A stretch of DNA of 64,000 nucleotides from Photobacterium obscurum (GCF_026191635.1 NZ_JAKRRW010000002.1:372001-436000), one strand, 5' to 3'. Counted from the stretch's first letter, positions 52,086-61,783 are shown. Numbers and translations: made by a program. The notes: a model not told the origin generated them from the letters alone.

Positions 52086-52691
52086 ATGGAACAATTAATG
52101 GTAAATCAGCCGCAACACGAAGAAACGTCACTACGTATCGAGATCTACGCCATGCTTGCCCATCTAATGCGTCAGGCGCCAGACGAAAATGTTCTGAATT
52201 GGCTTGCGGATCTAAATGTTGATACGTCAGACCATCAAGTTACCGAGATGGCTGCAGCTTGGCCCTTAGTCAAACTGGCGGCTCAAAAAGCCAATCTCAT
52301 TGCTGTTGAAGAAGAATATCAAGATCTGTTTATCGGAATTGGTCGTGGTGAAATTGTGCCATTTGGGTCCTGGTATCTAACCGGATCCCTGATGGAGATG
52401 CCTTTGGCTCATCTTCGTCGTGACTTGGTTCAATTGGGTTTTCAGCGTGATGAGTCGGTAAAAGAGCCGGAAGACCACATTGCTGCGCTACTTGAAGTGA
52501 TGGCGATGCTGGTGGAAGGAGGTGACGAGCACCTTCAGAGAACCTTCTTTAATCGCCATATTGCGACGTGGTTTGAGCGGTTGTGTGCCGATATGAAAGC
52601 CGCTGAAAGTGCCGTGTTCTACTGTGCGGTGGGTGAGCTGGCATTGCAGTTTTTAACGGTAGAGAAAACGCGTTTTATTGAAGTGAACTAG
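52086..52691 (+). CDS. TorD/DmsD-family chaperone
   Basis: 201 residues, all-helical. It has the family motif EYQDLFIGIGRGEIVPFGSWYLTG (the E-x3-LF-x-G...P-x-x-S-x-Y signature) followed by EPEDHIAALLEVM. Such chaperones bind the twin-arginine leader of a molybdoenzyme and delay export until the cofactor is inserted. It follows the ferredoxin gene by 10 bases, and its client is surely the formate dehydrogenase alpha subunit encoded two genes on. Confidence 0.88.
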   Translation: MEQLMVNQPQHEETSLRIEIYAMLAHLMRQAPDENVLNWLADLNVDTSDHQVTEMAAAWPLVKLAAQKANLIAVEEEYQDLFIGIGRGEIVPFGSWYLTGSLMEMPLAHLRRDLVQLGFQRDESVKEPEDHIAALLEVMAMLVEGGDEHLQRTFFNRHIATWFERLCADMKAAESAVFYCAVGELALQFLTVEKTRFIEVN

Positions 52692-52799
52692 AACTTTCTG
52701 AATTTACTTTTTGTTACGACGTAATTAGATAAAACAAAAGAATCGATTCCTGGAGATGTTTTTTTGTCATCAGGAACAACGATAAAGGAGCAAGCTTTA

Positions 52800-53000
52800 A
52801 TGAGTGAGCAAAATAAACCCAATCAAAGCCGTCGCCAATTGTTGAAAAACATTGGCTTAAGTGTGGCTGCTGGTGCTGTTGCTGCTGGCACGACAACTGT
52901 TGCTCAGGCAGCAGCTGACAAGCCTGAAGAAAAAAATGAATCTAAAACAACCGGCTATCGCGAAACTCAGCATATTCGTGATTACTACGAAACCTTGTAA
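52800..53000 (+). CDS. Formate dehydrogenase region TAT target protein
   Basis: 66 residues from the ATG at 52800 after AAAGGAG; an upstream in-frame ATG at 52764 is not supported. It has a twin-arginine signal (SRRQLLKN plus hydrophobic AAGAVAAGTTTVAQA) and a short polar remainder ending RETQHIRDYYETL. This small family is found directly before formate dehydrogenase alpha genes. It is presumably an exported accessory or small subunit. The gap to the next gene is 13 bases. Confidence 0.9.
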   Translation: MSEQNKPNQSRRQLLKNIGLSVAAGAVAAGTTTVAQAAADKPEEKNESKTTGYRETQHIRDYYETL

Positions 53001-53013
53001 GGCGGAGCAATAA

Positions 53014-55869
53014 ATGAAACTGACTAAACGTTCCGACAAAGTGAGCAAGGACGAAAACCAGCTAGGTATTTCTCGTCGTTCCTTTATCCGTAACACATCC
53101 CTAGCAGCGGCTGGTGGTGTTGCTGGTGCTAGCATGTTTGCACCGGGCATGATGAAAAAAGCTGAGGCGAAAACGGTCGATCCGAAAGCGCCTGTTGAAG
53201 TAAAACGTACTATTTGTTCTCACTGTTCTGTTGGCTGTGGTATTTACGCCGAAGTACAAGAAGGTGTCTGGACTGGCCAAGAACCCGCTTTTGACCATCC
53301 TTTTAATGCTGGTGGACACTGTGCTAAAGGTGCCGCGCTACGTGAACACGGTCATGGTGAGCGTCGCGTTAAATACCCAATGAAGCTGGTTAACGGTAAG
53401 TGGAAGAAACTTAGCTGGGAGCAGGCTTTGGAAGAAGTCAGCCAGCAAGTACTGAAAATTCGCGAAGAATCAGGCCCGGATTCAGTTTACTGGCTGGGTT
53501 CGGCAAAGCATAACAACGAACAGGCTTATCTGTTCCGTAAAATGGTCTCGCTATGGGGCACTAACAACGTTGACCATCAGGCACGTATCTGTCACTCAAC
53601 GACGGTTGCCGGTGTTGCCAACACCTGGGGCTACGGTGCGATGACCAACTCACTGAACGACATGCATAACTGTAAGTCGATTCTGTTTATTGGTTCAAAT
53701 GCCGCCGAAGCTCACCCGGTAGCGATGCAGCACATCCTGATCGCCAAAGAGCGTAACAGCTGTAAGATCGTTGTTGCCGATCCTCGTCGTACTCGTACTG
53801 CGGCAAAATCAGATCACTATGTATCACTGCGTCCGGGCTCTGATGTAGCGTTTATCTGGGGTGTGCTTTACCACATCTTCAAAAATGGCTGGGAAGACAA
53901 AGAGTTTATCCGCCAGCGTGTATGGGGGATGGATGACGTTCGCGCCGAAGTGGCGAAGTGGACTCCGGAAGAGGTTGAACGCGTAAGTGGCGTGCCAGAA
54001 GCGGAAGTGTATAAAACAGCGAAGATGCTGTCTGAAAATCGCCCTGGCTGTGTCGTTTGGTGTATGGGTGGTACTCAGCACACCACGGGTAATAACAACA
54101 CTCGTGCCTATTGTATCCTTGAGCTTGCTCTTGGCAACATGGGTAAAGCCGGTGGTGGTGCCAATATTTTCCGTGGTCACGATAACGTACAGGGTGCAAC
54201 TGACTTTGGCGTACTGTCTGATAACCTTCCTGGTTACTATGGTCTGTCTGAAGGTGCGTGGAAGCACTGGGCAGGCGTATGGGATGTCGATTACGAATGG
54301 CTAAAAGGTCGTTTTGATCAGGCTGACTACCGTGGCAAGAAACCGATGAATAACGCTGGTATCCCTGTATCGCGCTGGATCGATGGTGTACTGGAAGACA
54401 AGGCTAACATCGAGCAGAACGATAATATTCGTGCCATGTTCTACTGGGGACATGCGGTGAACTCGCAAACCCGTGGTCCTGAAATGCGCAAAGCGATGGG
54501 CAAGCTGGATATGATGGTTATCGTTGACCCTTATCCAGGCGTTGCTGCAGTTATGAACGGTCGTACTGACAATGTTTACCTGCTGCCAGCAACAACCCAG
54601 TTTGAAACCACAGGTTCGGTAACGGCGACTAACCGCTCGATTCAGTGGCGTGATCAGGTTATCGAGCCGTTGTTCGAGTCTAAGCCTGACCACGAAATCA
54701 TGTACCTGCTTTCCCAGAAGCTAGGTCTAGCCGATCAGCTGTTCAAGCACATCAAGGTTGAAAACAACCAGCCGGTAATTGAAGACATAACGCGCGAATT
54801 CAACAAGGGCATGTGGACAATTGGCTATACCGGCCAGAGCCCTGAGCGTCTGAAGGCACATCAGCAGAACTGGCACACCTTCCACAAGACAACGCTTGAA
54901 GCTGAAGGCGGTGTGGCTGACGGTGAAACATACGGTCTGCCTTGGCCGTGTTGGGGTACGCCTGAGATGAAACACCCAGGTACCCACATTCTTTACGATA
55001 CATCCAAGACGGTTGCGCAGGGCGGTGGTAACTTCCGTGCTCGCTTTGGTGTAGAGCGTAACGGTGAAAGCCTGCTGGCTGATGATAGCTACTCGCTAGG
55101 TTGTGAGCTGGAAGACGGCTATCCGGAATTTACCCACAAGATGCTGAAGCAACTCGGTTGGTGGGATGAATTGACGGCAGAAGAAAAAGCCGCTGCAGAA
55201 GGTAAAAACTGGAAAACCGATCTGTCAGGCGGTATCCAGCGTGTCGCTATCAAGCACGGCTGTATTCCTTACGGTAACGCTAAAGCACGTGCGGTTGTCT
55301 GGACTTTCCCTGATGCTGTACCGCTACACCGTGAGCCGCTGTATACACCTCGTCGTGATCTGGTAACTGATTACCCGACCTGGAACGACAGCGAAGCGAT
55401 GTTCCGTTTGCCGACTCTGTACAAGTCTATCCAGGACAAAGATGTATCAGGTGAGTACCCGATTATCCTTACGTCTGGCCGTCTGGTTGAGTACGAGGGT
55501 GGTGGTGACGAAACCCGTTCAAACCCTTGGCTGGCAGAGTTGCAGCAAGAAATGTTTGTAGAAGTGAACCCGAAAGATGCCAACGATCTTGGTTTCCGTG
55601 ACGGTGACATGGTTTGGGTTGAAGGTGCCGAGAAGGGGCGTATTCATGTAAAAGCCATGGTAACCCGTCGTGTTAAACCGGGCTTGGCATTCATTCCGTT
55701 CCATTTCGGCGGTAAATTCCAGGGCGAAGACCTACGCGGTAACTACCCAGAAGGTTCTGCTCCGTTTGTTTCGGGCGAATCAGCAAACATTGCAACCACA
55801 TACGGCTACGATCCTGTTACTCAGATGCAGGAAACCAAAGTAACCCTATGTAAGATCTCTAAAGCGTAA
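53014..55869 (+). CDS. Formate dehydrogenase alpha subunit (W/Mo-bis-MGD, Cys type)
   Basis: 951 residues. The twin-arginine signal SRRSFIRN is at ~20-27. A [4Fe-4S] site is formed by C68, C71, C75 and C103. The active-site residue in HQARICHSTTVAG is Cys193, not selenocysteine. The molybdopterin-binding domains follow, and the C-terminal dinucleotide-binding domain ends near FHFGGKFQGEDLRGNYP. It oxidises formate to CO2 in the periplasm, passing electrons to the beta subunit. Tungstate genes in the same putative regulon suggest tungsten may be the metal. Confidence 0.94.
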   Translation: MKLTKRSDKVSKDENQLGISRRSFIRNTSLAAAGGVAGASMFAPGMMKKAEAKTVDPKAPVEVKRTICSHCSVGCGIYAEVQEGVWTGQEPAFDHPFNAGGHCAKGAALREHGHGERRVKYPMKLVNGKWKKLSWEQALEEVSQQVLKIREESGPDSVYWLGSAKHNNEQAYLFRKMVSLWGTNNVDHQARICHSTTVAGVANTWGYGAMTNSLNDMHNCKSILFIGSNAAEAHPVAMQHILIAKERNSCKIVVADPRRTRTAAKSDHYVSLRPGSDVAFIWGVLYHIFKNGWEDKEFIRQRVWGMDDVRAEVAKWTPEEVERVSGVPEAEVYKTAKMLSENRPGCVVWCMGGTQHTTGNNNTRAYCILELALGNMGKAGGGANIFRGHDNVQGATDFGVLSDNLPGYYGLSEGAWKHWAGVWDVDYEWLKGRFDQADYRGKKPMNNAGIPVSRWIDGVLEDKANIEQNDNIRAMFYWGHAVNSQTRGPEMRKAMGKLDMMVIVDPYPGVAAVMNGRTDNVYLLPATTQFETTGSVTATNRSIQWRDQVIEPLFESKPDHEIMYLLSQKLGLADQLFKHIKVENNQPVIEDITREFNKGMWTIGYTGQSPERLKAHQQNWHTFHKTTLEAEGGVADGETYGLPWPCWGTPEMKHPGTHILYDTSKTVAQGGGNFRARFGVERNGESLLADDSYSLGCELEDGYPEFTHKMLKQLGWWDELTAEEKAAAEGKNWKTDLSGGIQRVAIKHGCIPYGNAKARAVVWTFPDAVPLHREPLYTPRRDLVTDYPTWNDSEAMFRLPTLYKSIQDKDVSGEYPIILTSGRLVEYEGGGDETRSNPWLAELQQEMFVEVNPKDANDLGFRDGDMVWVEGAEKGRIHVKAMVTRRVKPGLAFIPFHFGGKFQGEDLRGNYPEGSAPFVSGESANIATTYGYDPVTQMQETKVTLCKISKA

Positions 55870-55881
55870 GGAGTCATTCTG

Positions 55882-56499
55882 ATGGCACGTATGAAATTTC
55901 TTTGTGACTCTAAACGTTGTATCGAGTGCAACGGTTGTGTTACCGCCTGTAAAAACGAAAACGATGATGCACTTGAGTGGGGTATCCAGCGTCGCCGCGT
56001 TGTAACCCTGAATGATGGTGAGCCGGGTGAAACCTCAATTTCTGTGGCTTGTATGCACTGTAGCGACGCACCTTGTATGGCTGTTTGTCCTGCAGATTGT
56101 TTCGAGCAAACTGAAGACGGTATCGTACGTCATAACAAAGATCTGTGTATCGGTTGTGGCTACTGCCTGTTTGCTTGTCCATTCGGTGCACCTCAGTTCC
56201 CTAAACAGGGGGCGTTTGCCGAGCGTGGCAAGATGGACAAGTGTACGTTCTGTGCAGGTGGTCCGGGTGTAGAGCCAGGTTCACACGAAGAGAAGCAGAA
56301 ATATGGCTCTAACCGTATTGCCGAAGGTAAGCTACCGATGTGTGCATCGCTATGTTCGACTAAGGCGCTATTGGCTGGTGATGCCGCTAAAATCTCTGAT
56401 GTTTATCGTGATCGTGTTGTCGCGCGTGGCGCTAAAGAGGCTGGCTGGGCTAATGTAGACGATCTTGCCTATGATGCAGGCAAGGTACGTAAGGCCTAA
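55882..56499 (+). CDS. Formate dehydrogenase beta subunit (four [4Fe-4S])
   Basis: 205 residues. Cys groups CIECNGCVTAC, CMHCSDAPCMAVCP, CIGCGYCLFACPFG and CTFC...CASLC give four cubane clusters as in FDH3-type beta subunits. There is no signal peptide and no C-terminal anchor, so it is probably carried out with the alpha subunit through the Tat system. It relays electrons to the cytochrome b subunit. 12 bases after the alpha gene. Confidence 0.94.
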   Translation: MARMKFLCDSKRCIECNGCVTACKNENDDALEWGIQRRRVVTLNDGEPGETSISVACMHCSDAPCMAVCPADCFEQTEDGIVRHNKDLCIGCGYCLFACPFGAPQFPKQGAFAERGKMDKCTFCAGGPGVEPGSHEEKQKYGSNRIAEGKLPMCASLCSTKALLAGDAAKISDVYRDRVVARGAKEAGWANVDDLAYDAGKVRKA

Positions 56500-56536
56500 T
56501 CACTGTTGCTAATTCAGTGTGTTAGCACACTAAAAC

Positions 56537-56666
56537 GGTTTCAGCCTGTTTACGGGCTGAAACCTTGGTTAAGCAATGCCAATCTACACATATTTCTGGT
56601 TTTTTCTCTGGTTTAAATCACCAGATACTTATCCAGAACGGTATAAAAACTGTTTGTTAAAACAGT
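56537..56666 (+). other. Intercistronic hairpins between the beta and gamma genes
   Basis: GGTTTCAGCC / GGCTGAAACC (56537-56564) and a smaller AACTGTTT / AAACAGT hairpin (~56647-56666) lie in a 178-base gap. Neither has a T tract. They may stabilise or attenuate mRNA so that the membrane subunit is made at a different level. Confidence 0.5.
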
Positions 56667-56677
56667 CGGGAGTTTTA

Positions 56678-57754
56678 ATGACTAAGCGAATTCAACGCTG
56701 GTTTACGTTACTGGTTACTGCATTCATGCTGACATTTTCGCTGTCAGTGTTAGCCAGCAACGAAACTAGCCAAAACACTAATAATGAGCGCTTGGGCGAG
56801 TCTGTGGTTCAGAAAGAGATCGTAGGTTTTGCCGGTGCTGACTATTGGCGCATGGTCAAGGATGGTCAGGAAGGATACACCACGTCTCGTTCGCCGGAGC
56901 ACGGCGTTCTGATTAGTGTTCCGGGGCAAACTTGGTTCATTTTGAAAGAGAAGTGGATGTCGCCACTGGGTGCATTAGCTATTTTTGGTAGCCTGGCGAT
57001 GGTTGCTCTGGCTTATATTACGGTAGGTCCGCTTAAATTAAGCAAGCCTAAAACTGGCCGCAAGATTAAACGCTGGAGCCGAATGGATCGTGCTCTGCAC
57101 TGGAGCATGGCGTTCACCTTTCTGACACTGGCCTTCAGTGGTCTGACGTTAGTTTATGGTAAACACTTTATTAAGCCGGTTGTACCGAGTGAACTGTGGG
57201 GTTGGATTATCTACGCAGCCAAGCAGTACCATAACTACATCGGTCCAATTTTTGCTGTTTTGCTTTTTATCGTTCTGATCAAGTGGTGGCGCAAGAGCAT
57301 CTTCAATATGGTGGATGTGAAGTGGTTCATGAAGATGGGCGGCATGGTAGGCAAGCACAAAGGAACGCACCCGTCAGCGGGGTTCTCGAACGGTGGTGAG
57401 AAGGCGATTTTCTGGCTTCTTATCTTCTTCGGTATCTTTATCACAGTCAGTGGTTTTATTTTAGATTTCCCAATCTTTGACCAGACCCGTCGTGATATGG
57501 AGCTGTCGAACCTTGTTCACATGTTCTCTGCCTTGATCCTTATCTGTGGTTTTGTTTTCCATATCTACATTGGTTTGTTTGGTATGGAAGCTGCATTGGA
57601 TGGCATGATCACTGGTGAAGTAGACGAAACTTGGGCTAAAGAACATCACGACCTATGGTATGAAGAAGTCAAAGATCTTCCTGAAAACCAGCCTGGTTAT
57701 GATGAACAAGTCGAAGCCGGTAAGAAAGGCCGCTCAGTACAAGATAACGCCTAG
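56678..57754 (+). CDS. Formate dehydrogenase gamma subunit (cytochrome b556)
   Basis: 358 residues from the ATG at 56678 behind GGGAG; the frame is open 34 codons upstream without support. It has a signal-like hydrophobic start (FTLLVTAFMLTFSLSVLA), a ~65-residue periplasmic segment, one membrane helix, then the four-helix cytochrome b core with RALHWSMAFTFLTLAFSGLTL and Y-H-N-Y-I-G-P. It anchors the complex and passes electrons to quinone. A terminator follows. Confidence 0.92.
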   Translation: MTKRIQRWFTLLVTAFMLTFSLSVLASNETSQNTNNERLGESVVQKEIVGFAGADYWRMVKDGQEGYTTSRSPEHGVLISVPGQTWFILKEKWMSPLGALAIFGSLAMVALAYITVGPLKLSKPKTGRKIKRWSRMDRALHWSMAFTFLTLAFSGLTLVYGKHFIKPVVPSELWGWIIYAAKQYHNYIGPIFAVLLFIVLIKWWRKSIFNMVDVKWFMKMGGMVGKHKGTHPSAGFSNGGEKAIFWLLIFFGIFITVSGFILDFPIFDQTRRDMELSNLVHMFSALILICGFVFHIYIGLFGMEAALDGMITGEVDETWAKEHHDLWYEEVKDLPENQPGYDEQVEAGKKGRSVQDNA

Positions 57755-57814
57755 TGCCTGACTGCAGTGTCTCTGTGTTATTCAATACCATTAATGGTTG
57801 AGTTATACTGAACT

Positions 57815-57846
57815 AAAGCCGATGAGTTATTCATCGGCTTTTTTCT
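57815..57846 (+). terminator. Terminator of the formate dehydrogenase operon
   Basis: AAAGCCGATGA / TCATCGGCTTT stem, 5-nt loop, long T run. Confidence 0.9.
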
Positions 57847-58046
57847 TTTTGACGGCGAGGCTCATGTAGTTAACAATTTGAATATTAAGCGTAAGTGAGT
57901 AAATTTTTGGCAAAATAACACACGCTGACGCACTATAACTTTATATGTTAAAATCTAAACATTAGACTAATGTCGAATAATCTTGACTTATAACCTTATG
58001 AAAACAATGGTATAAATAGCTTATACAAGTAGAAAAGGACGTACCT

Positions 58047-58757
58047 ATGCTTTTCCCGTACCGTAATATCGTAATTCTTACCGGCGCAGGTATATCTGCT
58101 GAATCGGGCATTCGTACTTTCCGTGATCAAGATGGATTATGGGAAAATCATCATATTGAAGATGTGGCGACACCAGAAGGGTACCATCGAAATCCATCAC
58201 TTGTTCAGGACTTCTATAATCAGCGTCGTCAGCAGCTTGAAAGTGGTACCGTTTCCCCCAATAAAGCACATCTGGCTTTGGCGAAACTAGAAAAAGAACT
58301 CGATGGAAAAGTCACTATCGTTACCCAAAATATCGATAATTTGCACGAAGCGGCGGGCTCTAAAAATATCATTCATATGCACGGAGAGTTACTGAAAGCA
58401 CAGTGTAGCCAAACTGGGCAATCAGTCGATTGGAGCGGTAATATTTCACTAGATGACCATTGTCACTGCTGCCAAATGCCAGCGCCAATGCGTCCTAATG
58501 TCGTATGGTTTGGTGAAATGCCTATCGGCATGGACCGCATTCATAATGCACTGATGGAAGCTGACTTGTTTATTTCGATTGGTACTTCTGGCGCGGTGTA
58601 TCCGGCTGCGGGATTCGTGCATGAAGCTGCTATGCATGGGGCACATACTGTTGAGCTAAACCTTGAGCCGAGCGAAGTAGAAAGCGAGTTTGCGGAGAAA
58701 CGCTATGGACCGGCTTCTGTACTCGTTCCTGAATTTGTGGACGAGATTCTTTCATAG
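58047..58757 (+). CDS. cobB: NAD-dependent protein deacylase CobB (Sir2)
   Basis: 236 residues. NAD-binding [10 protein letters not shown] and TQNIDNLHE; the catalytic His in HMHGEL; zinc-ribbon Cys (AQCSQTGQ...CHCCQ); NVVWFGE; and [12 protein letters not shown]. Tyr and Arg in FYNQRRQQL fit the class III desuccinylase/deacetylase pocket. It removes acetyl and succinyl groups from lysines, for example on acetyl-CoA synthetase. AAGGACG precedes the ATG. Monocistronic. Confidence 0.95.
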   Translation: MLFPYRNIVILTGAGISAESGIRTFRDQDGLWENHHIEDVATPEGYHRNPSLVQDFYNQRRQQLESGTVSPNKAHLALAKLEKELDGKVTIVTQNIDNLHEAAGSKNIIHMHGELLKAQCSQTGQSVDWSGNISLDDHCHCCQMPAPMRPNVVWFGEMPIGMDRIHNALMEADLFISIGTSGAVYPAAGFVHEAAMHGAHTVELNLEPSEVESEFAEKRYGPASVLVPEFVDEILS

Positions 58758-58785
58758 CACTTTTATTATATTGTAAGTTATTAAA

Positions 58786-58823
58786 AAGCCCACGATTGCA
58801 TTGTGCTGTCGTGGGCTTGTTTT
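58786..58823. terminator. Bidirectional terminator after cobB
   Basis: AAGCCCACGA / TCGTGGGCTT stem with T-rich 3' side. It lies between cobB and the convergent PACE gene. Confidence 0.85.
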
Positions 58824-58837
58824 ATTTCAGTCGGCCG

Positions 58838-59260
58838 TTAAATTGCCGTTGCTCTTGTTGTAATTTTTGAGCGTACTTGGTCGTAAGCCCAGTTATAGAT
58901 GATTGAGTAAACCAAAAAGAAGATAACAATACCCAGATCAAGAATAAGCACCGTCCAGAAATCCATTTGTAATACCCACATCAATAACGGGATAGTTACG
59001 ATGAGCAAACCCGCTTCAAAACCAATCCCATGCGCAATGCGCATTCCAACTTTTCGAGATAACCGATCCTGACCAAAGACACGATCGAAGCCTAAGTTGT
59101 ATACGTAATTCCACGCCATCGCTAACAGGGATAAGACAATTGCGACACCACCAACAACGCTAGCGTTATGAGTGGTAAATAGTTTTGCTGCAACCATTAA
59201 AATACACAGTGCAATCGCTTCAAACAGAAGGCTATGTAAAATACGTTCTTTAACTGACAT
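58838..59260 (-). CDS. PACE-family multidrug/biocide efflux transporter (AceI-like)
   Basis: 140 residues with four membrane helices in two bacterial-transmembrane-pair repeats. The first helix carries the family Glu (LLFEAIAL), the second WNYVYNLGFDRVFG; the second repeat has the paired HGIGFEAGLL and YNWAYDQVR. PACE proteins export chlorhexidine and short diamines in exchange for protons. A LysR gene is transcribed divergently, as with aceI/aceR. Confidence 0.9.
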   Translation of the reverse strand: MSVKERILHSLLFEAIALCILMVAAKLFTTHNASVVGGVAIVLSLLAMAWNYVYNLGFDRVFGQDRLSRKVGMRIAHGIGFEAGLLIVTIPLLMWVLQMDFWTVLILDLGIVIFFLVYSIIYNWAYDQVRSKITTRATAI

Positions 59261-59293
59261 CGCTTAATACTCATGGAAGTAAATCTATGCGGC

Positions 59294-59318
59294 TAATGTA
59301 TCTTAATATATGATTAGA
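59294..59318. promoter_or_regulatory. Candidate LysR-type operator in the PACE/LysR intergenic region
   Basis: Inverted repeat CTAAT-N15-ATTAG in the short divergent promoter region. It fits LysR-type binding in placement, but the sequence is AT-rich and the match may be chance. Confidence 0.35.
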
Positions 59319-59350
59319 TCTAGTTAGTTACTATCATGATTTGTGATGCT

Positions 59351-60226
59351 ATGTATAATCTCGATCAGTTAAATATGTTTGTTACTGCAGCTAAACTGGG
59401 CTCATTTTCTGCCTGTGCAAGGAAATTAGGGAAAGTTCAGTCAGCAGTAAGCCAAGGGATTTCCAACTTAGAAATCGACCTTGATGTGACTCTCTTTGAC
59501 AGAACCACCAGAAAGCCCGGTTTAACCAATGAGGGGAAGCATCTGCTGACCTTCGCTGAGGCGATCTTACAGCAGGCTTATGAGCTAGAAAGTGCGTCAA
59601 AAGCATTGACCAATAACGAAGAAACCCAATTGACACTTGCGATTGAAGATAGCCTTCAAGTTACTCGGTTTTACACGCTTGTTGAGCAGTTCTCGCTACG
59701 CTTTCCGGCAACGTCCCTTAATATTCTGACGATGTCTAGCAGTGACATTATTCAGTTTGTTATTGCCGGAAAGGCAAATATTGGTGTGATTCTGAGTGAT
59801 ATGACGTTTATTAAAGAGGCTGATATTTGCTATATCGGTAATATGTCTTTTGTTCCAATTGTTAGCAAAAACCATCCCTTAGCAAGCTTGTCTAGCGTTT
59901 CACCACCAGATCTGATACCACATCGTCAGTTGATGATTAAGGGGGTCAACGGCGTTCATCAGGCGCATTTACAGCCATTTTCATCGCAGGTTTGGTATGG
60001 TAATGATTATCGGATGTTACTGAAATATGTCGAGAAAGGTTTGGGATGGACGTATATGCCTAAACATCTCGTTGAGCAAGATTCTTCTAACCAGCTTCAC
60101 ATATTACCGGTGACATTTGATCATAAAGATTGGTCAATTCCGATAGAGTGTATTTCACCAAAGGATTGTAGCATGGGGCCAGCAGCACAATGGCTAAGTA
60201 GTGCCCTAAACAGTTTGTTGGATTAG
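59351..60226 (+). CDS. LysR family transcriptional regulator
   Basis: 291 residues from the ATG at 59351 (MYNLDQLNMFV), the usual LysR N-terminus; an ATG at 59336 is also in frame and neither has a clear ribosome site. The HTH is at ~15-40 (GSFSACARKLGKVQSAVSQGISNLE), followed by the substrate-binding domain (~90-290). It probably controls the divergent PACE exporter, as AceR does for AceI. Inducer unknown. Confidence 0.87.
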   Translation: MYNLDQLNMFVTAAKLGSFSACARKLGKVQSAVSQGISNLEIDLDVTLFDRTTRKPGLTNEGKHLLTFAEAILQQAYELESASKALTNNEETQLTLAIEDSLQVTRFYTLVEQFSLRFPATSLNILTMSSSDIIQFVIAGKANIGVILSDMTFIKEADICYIGNMSFVPIVSKNHPLASLSSVSPPDLIPHRQLMIKGVNGVHQAHLQPFSSQVWYGNDYRMLLKYVEKGLGWTYMPKHLVEQDSSNQLHILPVTFDHKDWSIPIECISPKDCSMGPAAQWLSSALNSLLD

Positions 60227-60256
60227 AACCACTACGAAGCACGAGACATAAATGAT

Positions 60257-60287
60257 AAAAGCCCAAGCTTGTTGCTTGGGCTTTTTG
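60257..60287 (+). terminator. Terminator after the LysR gene
   Basis: AAAGCCCAAGC-ttgtt-GCTTGGGCTTT stem followed by TT. Confidence 0.87.
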
Positions 60288-60355
60288 ATTATGGGATTTC
60301 CGTCCTGAATTGTCAGCTACGGCGATTACATCAACCACGTTAGCAACAAATAAGT

Positions 60356-61783
60356 TCAAGTACGAATGCCATATTTGCGCAATTTACTCTGCAGCGTGGT
60401 GCGGGGGATTTTTAACTGACGAGCTACTTCACTATGATTGCCTTTACACCGTGTTAGGGCATTGACCAGTAATTTCTTTTCATAGCCAGCCAAATGTTCG
60501 GCTAACGATTCTTCTGTCTCCCGGCAGTCTGCTGGCATCCACTCTTGATGAGTAGGTACAGGCTCGATAGAAATCGACGGTTCTTGTATTGAGCCCAAGT
60601 GTAATGCATTCAGCACATCGTCATTTAATTGCGAGCACATTAGCATGCAGCGCAGCACCACGTTTTCAAGCATCCGGACGTTACCTGGCCAGGAACGAGC
60701 TTCTAGCGACTGGATAAAGTCTGGGGTATAGCCGGTTATAGCTGTATTGAGTAGCGGATTATGCTTGCGGATAAAACACTCGACCAGGTGCGGGATATCA
60801 TCCAGCCGCTGCTGCAACGGGGGAATTACGACCATACAGACACCAAGACGGTAGAATAAATCTGAACGCAGCTCTTTCTTTTGTATAGCCACCTCAGGCT
60901 GCTCGTTCATGGCGGCGATGTAGCGAATAGATACAGTCTTTTCATGGTTACCGCCTAATGGGCGGAAGGCGCCATCCTGGACAACCCGCAGCAGTTTACT
61001 TTGCACCTCAATCGGCATGGAGTTGATTTCATCTAAGAAAAGGGTACCGCTATCAGCCAGCTCGAGTAATCCCTTCTTGTTTTCCGCACCGCTAAACGCG
61101 CCTTTGACCGTACCAAACAAGGTACTCTCGATTAAAGTCGGCGGGATCGCTCCGCAGTTGATTGTTACCATTGGCACATTATTATGGCTGCTATTGAGAT
61201 GAATATAGCGGGCAACCAGCTCTTTCCCAGTACCGGTTTCCCCGGCGATCAGCACAGGAAGCTGGGTCTGGGCGAAGGTTCTTACATCCTTGAGCAGCCG
61301 TTTAAACTGTTTGTTTTCGGTGACAATCTGCAGGGGTTGTTTTGTCGGTGCCTGACTTTCTTTCAGGGTTTCTGTCAGATGGATCACGTGATCCGTCAAT
61401 TCCCTTAAGTTACTGATATCATGAACAACTTCAATCACGAATATCACCGTGTTATCAACATCGAGAATGGGAAAGGTCGATGAGGTCATGGTCATCAGTT
61501 TACCCGAGGGGGCCTGATAACTTTGGGCCTTGTTCCAGATAGGCATACGGTTACGTAGAACCTTGAGCATCGAGCTTGAGTTTCTGGAAAGGGAAGGAAA
61601 TACATCCAGTAGCTTGCGGTTAAGAACTTTACCAACGGCGATACCGTCCAATTTAGCGCTAACCTCGTTATAGGCAACAACCGTTTCAGATGCATCGATA
61701 ATAATGTATGAACTGGCAATGCTGTCAAATACTGTCATTACCTGGTTGAGAAACGAGAGTATCTCTGCTGGGTGTCTCTTCAT
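60356..61783 (-). CDS. PAS-containing sigma-54-dependent activator (RocR-like)
   Basis: 475 residues from the ATG at 61783 after AGGACAG. The N-terminal PAS domain (~15-125, SYIIIDASETVVAYN) precedes a short coiled coil. The AAA+ domain has Walker A GETGTGKE (~181-188), the sigma-54 loop as GAFSGA (Ser in place of Thr) and LFLDEINSMP. The C-terminal Fis HTH reads NHSEVARQLKIPRTTLQSKL. There is no receiver domain, so a small ligand bound by PAS probably controls it. It diverges from the dimethylargininase gene and its sigma-54 promoter, recalling RocR and arginine catabolism. Confidence 0.92.
   Translation of the reverse strand: MKRHPAEILSFLNQVMTVFDSIASSYIIIDASETVVAYNEVSAKLDGIAVGKVLNRKLLDVFPSLSRNSSSMLKVLRNRMPIWNKAQSYQAPSGKLMTMTSSTFPILDVDNTVIFVIEVVHDISNLRELTDHVIHLTETLKESQAPTKQPLQIVTENKQFKRLLKDVRTFAQTQLPVLIAGETGTGKELVARYIHLNSSHNNVPMVTINCGAIPPTLIESTLFGTVKGAFSGAENKKGLLELADSGTLFLDEINSMPIEVQSKLLRVVQDGAFRPLGGNHEKTVSIRYIAAMNEQPEVAIQKKELRSDLFYRLGVCMVVIPPLQQRLDDIPHLVECFIRKHNPLLNTAITGYTPDFIQSLEARSWPGNVRMLENVVLRCMLMCSQLNDDVLNALHLGSIQEPSISIEPVPTHQEWMPADCRETEESLAEHLAGYEKKLLVNALTRCKGNHSEVARQLKIPRTTLQSKLRKYGIRT

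Noticed and set aside
53014-55869. Selenocysteine (in-frame TGA) at the formate dehydrogenase active site
   Set aside because: The codon at residue 193 is TGT (Cys) in RICHSTT. The frame is continuous and no SECIS element is needed.
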